Below, one piece after another: positions 11,043 to 32,649 of a DNA stretch of 62,000 nucleotides. Source of the stretch: Chrysomallon squamiferum (taxonomy: Eukaryota > Mollusca > Gastropoda > Neomphalida > Peltospiridae); the NCBI GenBank assembly GCA_012295275.1, contig CM022678.1:9544574-9606573 (forward strand), read 5' to 3'. Positions within the stretch are counted from its first letter, which is position 1. Every line of letters starts with the position of its first letter. The notes beneath the pieces were generated by a model that saw nothing but the letters and a program-made list of their open reading frames with translations, was not told the origin of the DNA and ran no database searches. The translations under genes and the position numbers were made by a program.

Positions 11043-11535
11043 GTACTGCCCTTTTTGTTACACCTTGTTGTATTTGATTTAGATTCTTGAGAAAAATGGT
11101 TTTAATGTTATTCTATTGACAAAGATAACAGTCAGTAACAGTAAAATGATAGCAGCAATTCATCTGGTGACACAACATTTATGAATGTTGTATTTTGGAA
11201 ATACAGATTTTTAAAATAGTTTTAAAATAAAATATTATAAATGGCTATTCATTTTTTTTATTTTTTTTTTTATTCTTATTATCTCATTTAAAAGTGTATA
11301 CATGTCCAAGCAAAGAATTAGTTTTTAATTGTGTTCTTGGTTTTCAAAAAAAAAATTGAATTTTCTAAATTATAATATATTGGGTTTTAGAGTCAACTGT
11401 TAATTGAGATATTTCACATTCCACTGTGCATGTGCCCATTGTAAAAAAAAATTCAAGGATGCAAATTATTTTTGAGTGTTTAGGCAAAACAGTCATTTTA
11501 CTTTTAAATTGGTGGACAAAACCAATCATTCTGTA

Positions 11536-11720
11536 ATGGGAAATAACCATTGTTCAGTTATTAACTGTTCCAATTGCAGACATCTGAGAAATTTGTTATC
11601 CTTCTATCAATATCAGGAACATTTGTGGGTAATCACTATACATAGAAATGGTAAAAAGATTTTAATGTTACTGAAAACACGAGGGTTTGTTCAGCATATT
11701 TTGTAGGTGGGAAGAAGTGA
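11536..11720 (+). mobile_element. THAP-domain fragment, frameshifted
   Basis: Begins MGNNHCSVINCSN, with Cys-x4-Cys as in the C2CH THAP zinc finger, then LSFYQYQEHLW. It ends after one frame change with TRVCSAYFVGGKK, where the family has Cys-x2-His (the His is Tyr here). THAP domains are DNA-binding modules common in P-element-like and DDE_Tnp_4-type transposases. Arm A has the same N-terminus at 1-75, reverse strand, as MGGHNHCSVINC. One frameshift and loss of the final zinc ligand suggest a relic. Confidence 0.65.
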
Positions 11721-11749
11721 ACTCAACCCACCCTGAAATTAGATGGGAA

Positions 11750-14715
11750 ATTGTAACAAAGGATAACAAAACAAATGAAATTAAAACATGGTTCAGATAA
11801 CAACAAACAATAATTTTGTTATGTTCTTAATTATTCAGTCTACTGCAACTAGTTGAGGTGTTTGTTGCTTGGAGTCACAAATACTGTGTAGGGGTTGTAC
11901 AAGTATGTAGGTGTTTATGTATATAGAGAACACACTATACTGAGACCTTTTTAGCCATCGATTCAAAGTTAACAAAAATAATAACATCATTTTTAAATTG
12001 TGGACATAAAAGCTTTGTACATATCCATCCTAGAAATTTTTAAAATCATTTTGAAATCAGGTTTTACAAAATCCTAGGGTACAACTTGCAGAGACTTTTA
12101 TCCAAGTTGTTGCACTGCAGATTTTAATATGAACCATTCTGTTGTAGATTTTTCAGACCCTTTTTTAATGGCCCATCCACCATCTAATTGAAAACATGTA
12201 GATGTTAGTTGTCAAAGTTTTCCTCTCATTCCTCAATACCTCATGTCACCCAAAGAACCTGTCAAAAGAGTGCTAATTTTTTCCAAACTAAGTTTCAGTC
12301 TGTTTTGTCAAAGGATATTACTCTTTTTAGTAAAAAAAAATTTTGTACATTTTAGGAATGAATGAGATAATATTTTAAATTTTGTAAAGCTGAAAATGTT
12401 GAAGCATTAATATGAGATTATTTTATGTATAAGGAAATGTTTTAATGTATGATTAAAGAATACAGAAAAATACAGCTAAAGACTTTTAATAGTGGTGATG
12501 TCTTTTCTTCTCAACCAAGATCTCCTTTTATAATTTTATGTTTTTATGTTGTTTAATGAGTATTAAATTACTTCTGCTGAATCAGGTATTTCTAGTTTAA
12601 TGCATTCAGTCAAAGATTGATATTAAAATTAAAATAAACTGTTGTACAAAAACAAAACAGATACTGTCTTCAAACATCAAGACATTCTTTACTGAACCTA
12701 TTAATATGGAATAGTTGTTGGTATGGAAAATGCTTAAATGATAATCATTATTATTTAATTGTGTTTTACAAGAATCTCATTATGGAAAGTTGGAATGTTC
12801 AATCACTAATATCTTGGGAACAATATTTTAGATTTTTATATAATTTTCACTGCTAAGACAAAGCTCATCTAGAAAAGTTAAAAAATCAAAATGTAAACTT
12901 TATGACAAGCAACCCATTTTGTGCTGGATGGTCACAAATAAATGTTTGTTTTCTACAGCAGAATCTAAAAACAGATATTTTGTTGCAGGTGTGTGAGTGT
13001 GTGTATATGAGTGTGTGTGTGTGTGTGTGTGTGTGAATTTGAAGTTTATTTTACTGTTAATATTTACAGGTGTCACTGTTGGTGTAGCTGCTCAGTGTAG
13101 TTTTTGTACAACTTTGACACATGAGATCTCACAAGAGAAACTTTGACTGGTAGAGTGTTGATGGAAGAACTCATCAACAGGTTGCAGATAACAGAATCCA
13201 GCAGACTGTTAGTATTTCACACACACACATGGTTCATGCAGTCTGGTGATATGTGAAATAATCACTGTTTTCTACTAAAGTTAGTCTACATTTGTTTTTA
13301 TTTTTATATTATCACTTGGAAGTACATTTTGCCTCCATTTTTATTCAGTGACCATGTGACCACATTTTGCAATAGGCTAGTGGACTTCAGTTATTTCCCT
13401 TAAATAAAATGTATTAATAATTCACTGGGAGGTAAAGTATTTTATTGGTGTTCTCAAGTGTCTGAATAATTGAATTACAAACAAAAATAATGCTTCCAAA
13501 TTTTCCAGTTACATCAATTTTAGACATTTCCTTTTTACACTGTTCAGTTAATTGATAGAGGTTTGTGGTTGTCACCAAGTACTGCATTTGAAGACTGGTT
13601 ACCACTAGCTGGTCACATGGAAGATCATGAATAGCTACATAAATTCATTGTTTTACTGTTGATTAGAGATTGACAATAAACCACAGTTGTTTGTTTTTAA
13701 ATAAAATAAACTCAGATGGATTATGATAGATAACAGTACATAATTACCTCTACAGTAAAGATTACAATTTACAAACCTAAGGAACCTAGGATCTGAGACT
13801 TGAAAAATACAGGTTCCACTGACTTGAAATGAAGACTTTTTAATGTGGTCTTTTAGACAACAAGTTTAATTAATTTTTACTTCTTTGATTCAGGTATTTA
13901 GAAGTTTATCATCCTCAATGAAAAATTTATTGAATTTCTTTTAAAAAGTCTGTCTGTCACAAAAACAGAATGATGTAACTGTGGAAACATCAGGATTTTT
14001 ACTGATTTTTATATAATTTTTTTAAAAAAAAAGAAAGCTCATTTGGAAAAGAACAATAGTGGAACATGATGCTGCTTTATATTATCAATCAAACTGATGC
14101 ATAATGTAGATAAGGAAGTTTTGAAGCAGTAAATTAATATTAGTCCTAACAGTAAAAAGTCTACAAGCCTTAATCTGAATCCTTCACGTAAGAGAATTGT
14201 TGGATCAAGAAAGTCATTTTTTGCTGGCATGATCTATGTTTGTAGATGCTCAATTAATAAATTAACTCTCTCTGTCTGTATGTATGTATATTTAATGTGT
14301 GTATGTTAGTGCATGCCTCTGATTGAAGTATTTATGTGAAACAACCTGACATCATTGATGTTAATGATATATTTATTTTGTTGCTGTTTCAGTATTTTAT
14401 TAAAAATATTTAAAATAATTTTAAATGTTAAAACAAAAATTATATTTAAATTATTTTTCAAAAATTATTTCTTTCTGAATTAATTCTTCTCCTTCCATCA
14501 TCATGTTACAAGATTACAGGTATTCTTGACAGTTAAATATTCAAAAATTTAAAACAGTACAATTTTTTCATGTTATTATAATATTATTATTTTACTGTTT
14601 ATTGTAATAAAAGTTATTATTATGATTAATATTAGAACAGTAAACTATTATTATTGTAATTACTATTCTTGTTGCTAATATCACAATTATTACTGTTGTT
14701 GTTGTTGTTCTTCTT

Positions 14716-14746
<31 letters not shown>

Positions 14747-16372
14747 TTATTATTATTATTATTATTTATAGGATGGTTTGATGGAGTTCAGTGCACAGAC
14801 ATATGAAAGCAGAAATGAAAATCTATGGCCAAGTTTGATGAAGATTTGAGTTTTTGCTATCAAAGTTTTGTCAGTTGATGCCAGACTGATTCAGAAATCA
14901 TGAAACAGAAGCTGGATTCAGTTCTGCCTCTTTTTTCAGTCAGTCACAGCAGTGAGAAAAATGTTTGACCAGACACAGCACCAAGTACAGTCAAGTCTGC
15001 AGCAGTCTTAAACAAGAACAAATATTTCAAATATACTAATGAGTGAGAAAAATAAAAACATTCAGACAATACATGATAGGGAAAATGATGATGATTTCAA
15101 AGTGTATTTCAAACAGTGGTGAAAAATATGACATTAATTCTTATGATACAAATTTGAAAAGACGATGAATATTATTGATCTTAGAAATCATTGATTACTT
15201 GGCTAAAAAATAATAAAAAATGTTTTATAATAAAATGTGTTTATTTCAAGGAAGATGTTTTATTTTTTTTTTTTAATTATTATTATTTTTAAATATATCT
15301 CTTGTATCGAGCTTTATTTTATTTTTATTTGTTTTGAAAGAATAATCTACTTAGTCATATAACCCAAATATAAAATACCAAGACTTGTAAAGATTTACCC
15401 AATAAAAGTATGTTAATAAAATACAAAATGGAAGGAAATGTGTAAACCTACATATGCATGTATTTGTTGTTTCGAAGATAAAATCAGAAATTAGAAATTT
15501 ATTTAATTAGTAATTTGCAGGTTACTTTATCTGTCAAATTATATATCAATTTAAAACATTTTTTATAAAATAAAGTCTTAGTATTCTTTTTTATTTGTTG
15601 TTGTATATTTTATTAAGATAGTTTTACTGGATAAATCAGAAATCTTATTATTTTTAGAAGTTTTTTCTAAAATTATATTTTTCATATAAAAACGTATTTT
15701 TGTTGAAATAAATATTACAAATTATTTTGTTTCCAGTTATAAAATTTAGCAAGCATTATCATAATGGAGAAACAAATTTCAATTGATGAGGATAATTTTT
15801 ATTTATCTTGTTTTGATTATATTAACCCAAATAACGTACTTAATAATCATAATTTTTTCTTTTACAATTATATTAAGTAAATCTATTTATAAACACTAAG
15901 TTAAAGGATTATCGGTTGGTTAACGGAACAAGTTATTATAGGAGATAACTCTGTAGCTAATTGTTTGCTATTGTTTTTCCTTTTTAATTCCACCTTTAAT
16001 TGGCTAAAGAGAAGCCAACGAAAACATTTAGCGAAAGTTTTGAGCGTTACCTAAAATATTATCGGTTGGTTAACGGAACTAGTTATCATGGAAGATAACT
16101 CTATAACCCTGTATTTCCTATTGTTTTTCGTTTTCAATTCCGGTAGGATTACTTACCCAGAATAAAAAATAAATAAGAATAAAAAAAATAAAAGAAATAA
16201 AGAAATAAAGGAAAAAATACTAAAAAGGAAAGTTGAACACCTGCATATTTTATAGAGGAAGGTCATTGATTTTGTTATTTTTGTCACACGCTAAACTTTA
16301 CTCCCTGTCATTTCATGTTGCTTTCCTTTAATTTTTGTTTCTTTTGAAAAATGCAAGCGTATAATACTATAA

Positions 16373-16413
<41 letters not shown>

Positions 16414-17640
16414 ATTCCATTTTTGTCAAGGTTTGTTTGAAAATGTCTTACCAGCTGATTTGTATAACTAGGACTACATTTTTGTGGCTATTTTAATTAA
16501 TAAAGAAATTTCTTATTTCTTTTTATATGTTGACAAATTAAGGTAAGCCGATACTTTCATTTTATCGAATTATGAACAAACTTTTATGTGAAATAAATAT
16601 TTGCTATAAAATTATTAATAGTGTTATAAGATGATCCAAAAAATATTTTTTGGGAGACTAAACCACAATTTGTTTTTGAATTTCGAGCTGACATAACATG
16701 CATAATCATCAACTTGAAAGACATTTGTCTCAAGTTCAAAATGTCAGTAATAGATATTCATAAGAAGAAGAAGAAGAAGAAAGTTCTTCTAGAGTAATAT
16801 TATTTATTCATGTTAGAGACAGTTATTGAATTAAATTTGGAAATCAGAAAATTTTAAGTTTTAATCAATTGTAATATATTTTAACTGGATAAACAAGACT
16901 CATTAAAATGATTTTTATAAAATAAAAAATGTTATCATCTGAATTAGGACAGTTATTTCAAATAATTTACCACTGTATAAGTATTATAAGAATTCAGATT
17001 TTTATTTTTTTTATTTTTTTTATTTTTTTGGCTGCTGAAAAAGATATATATGATACTTCTGGAAGTTCTTCAAAGCACTCCAATGAACAAAGCAGAGAGA
17101 ATTTGTATGTTTTTTTCATTAGTATTTTTACTATTTAAGCAGCAATTAATTTGTAATTTCTCCTTCATTTTTATAGAGTACATTTGAACGTGTGTGTTTG
17201 TGGGGTTCCTGGTGTCTGCTTTTATCTTTTATTGCTTTTTTACAGCATTAGTCAGAACAAACTCACACACTATAGACTGAATGGGGTAACTCCGAGAGAG
17301 AAAAGAAATCTGGCAGAAGAAAATTAATTCACATGCCTTACATGTGAAGACAGAGAAAGGATAGTTCAGTTTCTGCAGCATTTTCCTCAAGATTTTGACT
17401 AATTTTGCTTGGGTGAGTCCCAGGATTCAAAGGGAGTGATTTGAAAATCTTTCTGCATGTGAGACTAAATCTTCACTTTGGAGGGAGTATCAACAGACTG
17501 CTATTGTACAGGGTAAGAATTCATTTGAATAATGTGTAATTTTTCTAATAGATTAAGAGATATTATATTAATTCTTAGATTGATTGATTTTATATTGCAG
17601 TATGTTTTTGTTTATTTTAAATTTTGTTTTCATTTTCATT
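11750..17640. other. Non-coding or undeciphered region
   Basis: No gene was identified. Contents: GT repeat 12988-13033; TTC then TTA trinucleotide runs 14707-14766; ATT run 16374-16411; a direct repeat at 15905-15955 and 16060-16110 (shared TATCGGTTGGTTAACGGAAC); and T-rich stretches. Short open pieces at 14770-14850 (EFSAQTYESRNENLWPS), 17041-17105 and 17245-17335 (HYRLNGVTPREKRNLAEE) look coding-like but are not linked by consistent phases. They could be exons of the gene whose 3' exons are at 17.6-18.9 kb. Confidence 0.6.
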
Positions 17641-17646
17641 TTTAAG

Positions 17647-17799
17647 AAAAAGCTGTCTTCTTCAGTTTGACTTGTCAGTACAGAAAGTTCACATTCCAAA
17701 CAGCCCACTCCAGCTAGAACAGTTTACTTCCTTGTGTCTAGAAAATGTGGAACTTTTAAAATATGTTCTGAAGTTCTGTGTTAGCAAATCTATCAGCTG
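17647..17799 (+). CDS. Exon, possible CAMSAP N-terminus
   Basis: Acceptor TTTTTAAG (an alternative is TTCTTCAG ending at 17665) and a strong GTGAGT donor. One frame is open: LLQFDLSVQKVHIPNSPLQL then EQFTSLCLENVELLKYVLK and SKSISW, ending in phase 2. It joins the exon at 18814 in frame, completing a Trp codon. The run PLQLEQF...KSISW resembles the N-terminal motif of CAMSAP proteins, in which an acidic or Leu-rich LEQYD-type segment precedes a helix ending in Trp. The resemblance is by memory of the family pattern and is modest. Confidence 0.5.
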
Positions 17800-18447
17800 G
17801 TGAGTCAGTTAATCTGTTAATTAATTTATTTATTTAATTGTTTTGTATTGATGTATTTTCTTTTTGTTTTGTTTGCTCCTGTGTATACTATATATTGAAT
17901 TTTTTTTAATGTGGTTGTGATATTTTGTTATGTTTTTGAATTTATTTAATCAAACATTTGTGTCTATTTATTTTTTTGAATTAAAGTTTGGCTCTCAGTT
18001 TTTCACTGTTTCTATCAAGATGGTTTTGAGTATAAATTCAGTTTTTAATTCATAGAATGTGTTAGGTGTTCACTGGAAACATGTGCACAGAGAAATGGTT
18101 TCAGAAATTCCACAGCTACAGTTTGGTGTTGTGTTTATTTTGTGTTTGAACTTGATTGTGTTTAGATTGGTGGAATAGCTGATTCTGAGTTTGGTAATGT
18201 TGTTTTTGTCAGTCACTGAATGATTGATGAAAATTTTACCATTCATGCATTTTTTTTTTTACACTTTAAACTTTAACATGTTTTTAATGTAAAATGAATT
18301 TTATATTCAAGTCTGTAGTCAACACTAAATAATTTCTTCTATATATTATTCACTAAATATTATTTAAATTAAAAAGCTAAATAACTATTTAACGTGAATA
18401 AAATATTATAAAATGTATTATTAACTTTTACCTAGGTAACAAAATAA

Positions 18448-18498
<51 letters not shown>

Positions 18499-18697
18499 CA
18501 CATTCACAAAACACATGCACACACCAAACACCCACCCAAGGTAAAAGTGCTTTACCGTATTAACTGTAAACGTTTAATTTCTTTTAAACACAGATAATAA
18601 ATTCTCATTTTCCTTCTTTTTCATTGATTAATTGTTGATTTTAATTTATTTTTATTTATATTTTGTTTTACTTTACTTACTTATAATGTTATTATGC

Positions 18698-18743
<46 letters not shown>

Positions 18744-18813
18744 TTTATTATTTAGTTTATCTGTTTATTTATTTTAATCTTTATTGTTATTTTCATTTTC
18801 TTGTTCTTGTCAG

Positions 18814-18889
18814 GCCAATCATTATTGACATGGATATTGCAGAAGCATATGGAGAAAATGTTCCAAATGAACTTAAAGCTTTTTTATGA
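18814..18889 (+). CDS. Exon with AYGENVPNEL motif, possible CAMSAP N-terminus
   Basis: Follows a TTGTTCTTGTCAG acceptor and continues the previous exon in frame, reading IDMDIAEAYGENVPNELKAF to a TGA at 18887. CAMSAP N-termini have AKAYG-x-x-(I/V)P-x-x-L-x-x-PFY at this point. A one-base change of frame just before the stop would read FYEKSDE, the expected continuation. So this is either the 3' end of an unrelated gene or the frameshifted second exon of CAMSAP. The next CAMSAP segment was not found between here and 54.2 kb. Confidence 0.5.
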
Positions 18890-18899
18890 AAAATCAGAT

Positions 18900-20070
18900 G
18901 AGTTAAATATTTTACAAATTTCTTATCTTTTAAGATACATGTACTAATTATTAAAGTTATTAACAGCTATGCTTCATCACTTTTGAATATATACAAACTT
19001 TATATAAACCTTATAATTATTTTATTAAAAAAAAAAAACAAAACAAAAAAACTAGATGATCTGAAAATTATCTATGAAGAGATCTGTGTTTCTTTTCATG
19101 ACCCTTTTTGCTACAGTACAGTTCAGTTATAAGATTAAAAATTACTTATCATGTATCTTTAAAAACAAATTTAATCCTTCCATCACAATATGTGTTTAAT
19201 GCAAAAGCAAATACCTATCATATATATGTTGTTAAATAAAACATCAATTCCTTCTTTTTCTTGTTAACATATTACATATTATACTTATCATAATCAATAA
19301 TAGATGAAAATGTGTATGGTAAGCACTATTATAATGTTTTATTATTTTTGTTAGTATTACTACTACTACTACTACCACTACTATTATTGTTGTGGTTTAT
19401 TATTTAATTCATTGTATTCATCATTATTATATTATACAGAGACAGGTAGGTGAATGTAGAGGTAGCTGTACAGCCAAACAGAAACAATATAAAATAAATT
19501 AAAATTTAAATGAAATAATGACAGAATTTTATTTTTAATATATGAATATTTTATTACAGTTTTGTTTGATTGGATTGGACTACTTACAAGTATATTTTAA
19601 ATATCATAACATTCTTTGAAACAAACTACAAAATAACAGAATAGTTTAGATGTGTGTGTGTGTGTGTGTGTTTTGTCAGCATCAAGTCGTCATGCATGAA
19701 CAGTTGAACAGCTGTGAACTTCTTGAACAACATCAGTCTTGTTCTACACATTTTAATTTTGATCAGCAATAAATGTACATTTATGATTTAACGACTGATT
19801 TATTAAATAATTTTGTTTTTCTTAACATTAATTATTATCATTATTTATTTATTTCCTTTTTAAACTGAAATTTCCTGATGAAATCTGTTAGAAAGTATGT
19901 TAGACAGAGACAATATCAGGATAAAACTAATGAAATCAGATACACAATTATAGTAAAAAAGAAAAGAAAACAAATCACTGAAAAAGAAAAGTAAATTAAT
20001 AAATGACAAACACTGTTATTAACCAGCAATAATTCAAATCATGAAAACTGACCGACTGGTTCTAGCTTGG
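18900..20070. other. Intergenic or intronic, no gene seen
   Basis: AT-rich with an A-run at 19027-19038, ACT trinucleotides at 19357-19385 and a GT run at 19651-19670. No splice-bounded open frame recognised. Confidence 0.5.
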
Positions 20071-20076
20071 AGTGTC

Positions 20077-29218
<9,142 letters not shown>

Positions 29219-29559
29219 TCTGAAACACAAATAACATAGTAATAAATCCAATAATTCAGCAGGTAATTTAAATATTTTGGAAAAACACAAAGAATTACTA
29301 AGAAATATATTTAAAATATCTTTTTTAAAATAATGATTTACGGAGTTCACTAAAACAAAAATTCATTCACAAGAAGGGAAGGAACTCTGCCTGTTACACT
29401 TACTGTGGAACACTGAAATACAAATTCACTATCTAGATCTTATTGTTTTATTTCATGCAGATGCATACCACCATGACGAAAATGACAAATGAGTTGAGAA
29501 AAGAAAACAAAGAAATAAAAGAACACTTAGCTACCTTGTCAAAGTATTTGTCATTGTGA

Positions 29560-29965
29560 TGTTTATTATGGGTGAAACACAGCTATTGTCACCTTGACCA
29601 TCACAGTATTATGACTACTTATCAAGCTGACTGTTTCTCATGCAGACTGTATAATCTACAGCTATATATCAATTCATCATCTATCAGTTCATCTGTCAGT
29701 GTTTATAATGGGTTAAACACAGCTAACCTTGAAATCAAAGAATTATGACTAAAAGAACTGTTTCTCATGCAGACTGTATAATCTACAGCTATATATCAAT
29801 TCATCATCTATCAGTTCATCTGTCAGTGTTTATTATGGGTTAAACACAGCTATTGTCACCTTGACTATCACAGAATTATGACTACTTATCAGGCTGACTG
29901 TTCTCATGCAGACTGTATAATCTACAGCTATATATCAATTCATCATCTATCTGTTCATCTGTCAG
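29560..29965 (+). repeat. Minisatellite, about 3 units of 130-140 bp
   Basis: Three successive copies of a segment running from TTTATTATGGG(T/G)GAAACACAGCT through CTCATGCAGACTGTATAATC to CATCTGTCAGTG. The second copy has lost an internal piece of about 10-20 bp. Confidence 0.85.
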
Positions 29966-30165
29966 TGTTTATAGACATTTTTAAAACTTTTTATTAAAGT
30001 TAAAATAAAGCATGTTTATCACTTAACCTGTTCTATAATTCTAAATATACAATGAGCTTCTCTTCAAAGTAAATATTTTGAAACCATCTCTCAGATTCAG
30101 TTATCTGGTATACCTTTACCTCCACCCTATTTTCTCTAATACATTTATTTAAAAAGGGCACTTAC

Positions 30166-30312
30166 CTGGAAACCCATCCATATTTCTTCATGTCTACTGG
30201 GCCTCTTGTTTACAATAAAAGTTGACATAACCTTTACACCTCTTCTTTTCAGTATCAGTCTGTGATGTAGATAATAATACATCTCCTTAATTTCAGGTCT
30301 TCTCACTTCTTC
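30166..30312 (-). CDS. Candidate exon, unidentified
   Basis: 147 nt, 49 codons fully open, with a consensus GTAAGT donor and a polypyrimidine tract before an AAAAAAG acceptor. It reads EEVRRPEIKEMYYYLHHRL, ILKRRGVKVMSTFIVNKRPS and RHEEIWMGFQ: basic, with alternating hydrophobics, like a folded domain. Joining it directly to 29219 would hit a stop, so it may be an alternative first exon or belong to another transcript. The family is unknown. Confidence 0.4.
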
Positions 30313-30319
30313 CTTTTTT

Positions 30320-30751
30320 ATGAAAAAAAAAAAAAGACATTAATCTTCACTTTTCACTATGGACTGTGCTTTTTATAAAGTTAAAATTGAGATTTAATGT
30401 GCTGCTTTATCAGCTTTCCAAAAACTTAAATAAGGAAAAAGTAATAACACATTATAAAATTTTTTTTTTTTTTTTTTTTTGTCCATTTCACATTAATTAT
30501 GGACTGTGAAGAATGTATATTTTACTCAATTTACTTTTTCACTGTTCATTATAAAATTATTATATTCTTCTTATCATAATTTTTTTAAGTTTATAAATAT
30601 TTATTTATTTATTTTGTTTTTGTATTGTGAATGAAACCTGTTTGGAAAATCAATATTTATATTTTTTCCATTGTTAATAATGAAAAATACATAGATTGTT
30701 CAGTATTAATTTTCTTATTGAATTTTTATTTATTTATTTTAAATTTTCTGA

Positions 30752-30788
<37 letters not shown>

Positions 30789-31614
30789 TTAAATAAATAA
30801 AATAAAATTTTAAAAAGTTTGTTTAGTTTAAATTTCTGTTGTTTAAGAAAATGAGAACTGATATAAACAATCTTAGAGGTTCTTAGGTCCGAATCGTGAG
30901 CGTTCCCAATCGTTTTTCTTTTTTTTTTTTTTTTTTTTGTTTGGTGCCTACCTTCATGTCATTAACATTATTAATAAGTGAATATTTCTTATCAGCGAAT
31001 TCAAAATTAACTGTTATCGTTCAATAGTAAACGAAGATTAAAATGTTTTTCTAGCACACGTGAAGTGACGTGCGAGGCGGAAATGAGTCTCGATTACGAT
31101 ATTAGTTTCAAGTCATCTAAAAGGAAAAAGACTACCGTGTATCAAACATTTCGGAGGCGAAGACAAAATAAAACCTTTTTCTTTTTATACTCTTTAATAC
31201 TGTTAAATCTCGTTAAAACATTAATCTCTTATTTCTTCAGGTATATCTAATTATCACTGTAGGATTGTCATTTAACTAACAGAAAACTACATTAATTTCT
31301 CCTGTATTTCTAACATATTTATTTTTAAAACGTCTTCTGCTACCATTACAGACGTTTATACGAAAAAACTAATATTCAGATAAAGAATGTTTTTTTTTTT
31401 TTTTTTTAATTATAAATACATTAGCTTACTTTATCACATTCTGACAAAATGTTCAGTCGATAACTTGATTATAACCTACTGAATAATTTAGTATTCTATA
31501 TTTTCATTAATTATTAACATTATTTATTATTTTTGTTTATTTATTTTTTCTAAGCCTCACCACCAACAAAACAGACATTGAGAGTGCTGTGAGTAATCTT
31601 AATTACAACTGTTT

Positions 31615-31647
<33 letters not shown>

Positions 31648-31932
31648 AATACTAATAATAATAATAATAATAATGTTTTCTCTTCTTCTTCATCTTCTTC
31701 TTTGTTGTCTTCTTCTTCTTATTATTATTATTGTCATTATTATTGTTATTGTTATTAATAATATTATTATTGTCCTTGTTATTATTAATTGTCCAGTATT
31801 ATCAGTCAGGTACTAATATTGCTACTTCTAGTTACTAACAGTGACTTTCAACACACTAAATCTGTTACCAGTAATTATATATATATTTACCACTATGTCT
31901 GTTATTTCTACACATGTTATTTTTTCTACTAT

Positions 31933-31963
<31 letters not shown>

Positions 31964-32480
31964 GTGGTGTCTGCAGTTATTTACTACCTCCTCTTATTGT
32001 ATTTACTACTACTATTCAACCCAAGCTAATTCTACCAGTTATCACTATCACCGTTAATGCTGCAATTACTACTACTAGTACTGTTACTACTAATACTACA
32101 ACTATTACCACTAGTGCTATTACTAGTACTATTACTACTAATACTACAACTATTACCACTATTACTACTCCTAGTGTTGTTACCACTAATACCTACAAAT
32201 TCTGCTGCTGCTGCTTCTACTACTACTACAAGAACAGCAACTGCTACTATTGCTAGCACTGCTACTACTAGTTACTAATACTGAAACTATTACAACTACT
32301 GCTGTGTCAATTACTATAACCAACAGTACCATTGTTACATTTATAGTGATAATTTTAAAGGGTATGGCAAATACACAGAACAAAAATAAATAAAAAACAA
32401 TACACTGATGAAATCACATCTTAACTTTTCCATAGCTACAAATTAATTATTTATCCGGAAATTCAATTAAGAAGCGTAGC
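30320..32480. repeat. Simple-repeat-rich region
   Basis: Poly-T at 30461-30480 and 30918-30938, AAT at 30752-30788, ATA/AAT runs 31620-31673, TTC/ATT runs 31680-31790, and ACT-rich sequence 31925-32290. Open frames here are repeat-derived. A short stretch at 31040-31170, with ACACGTGA and several CpGs and an ATG frame MSLDYDISFKSSKRKKTT, is less repetitive. It could be a promoter or first exon, but there is no donor I would trust. Confidence 0.6.
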
Positions 32481-32576
32481 GGATAAACCAGACACGTGAT
32501 TGTGTTGTTTTCTTCTGCTGTTATCGGCTGCTCGCACAGATCAATTGGCAGACGGAAATTATTCAAGTTTAAGACG

Positions 32577-32649
32577 ATGTCTGATTTACAGCGATCAATT
32601 CTGTATCAGATTTGCTCATTTCAAGTCGCACAACGTTTAGGCAAGTCAG
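32577..32649 (+). CDS. Candidate first exon
   Basis: ATG followed by MSDLQRSILYQICSFQVAQR and LGKSG, ending TCAG|GTAACG. It lies in a relatively CpG-rich stretch (32470-32950), as expected at a 5' end. No downstream exon could be joined to it, so it is speculative. Confidence 0.3.

Larger units (their letters stand above)
7290..11588 (+). repeat. Inverted-repeat arm B
   Basis: Plus-strand counterpart of arm A and part of a longer direct copy of block C: the B/C match runs from 5320 to at least 11500 against 56320 to 62000. Differences by indel include loss of the 770-bp insert at about 10000, loss of about 33 bp in the transposase relic near 9835, and partial or rearranged units in the minisatellite. 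Confidence 0.9.

Noticed and set aside
31589-32383. Several overlapping frames at 31.6-32.4 kb
   Set aside because: Composed of ATT, TTC and ACT trinucleotide runs; no splice structure or recognisable domain.
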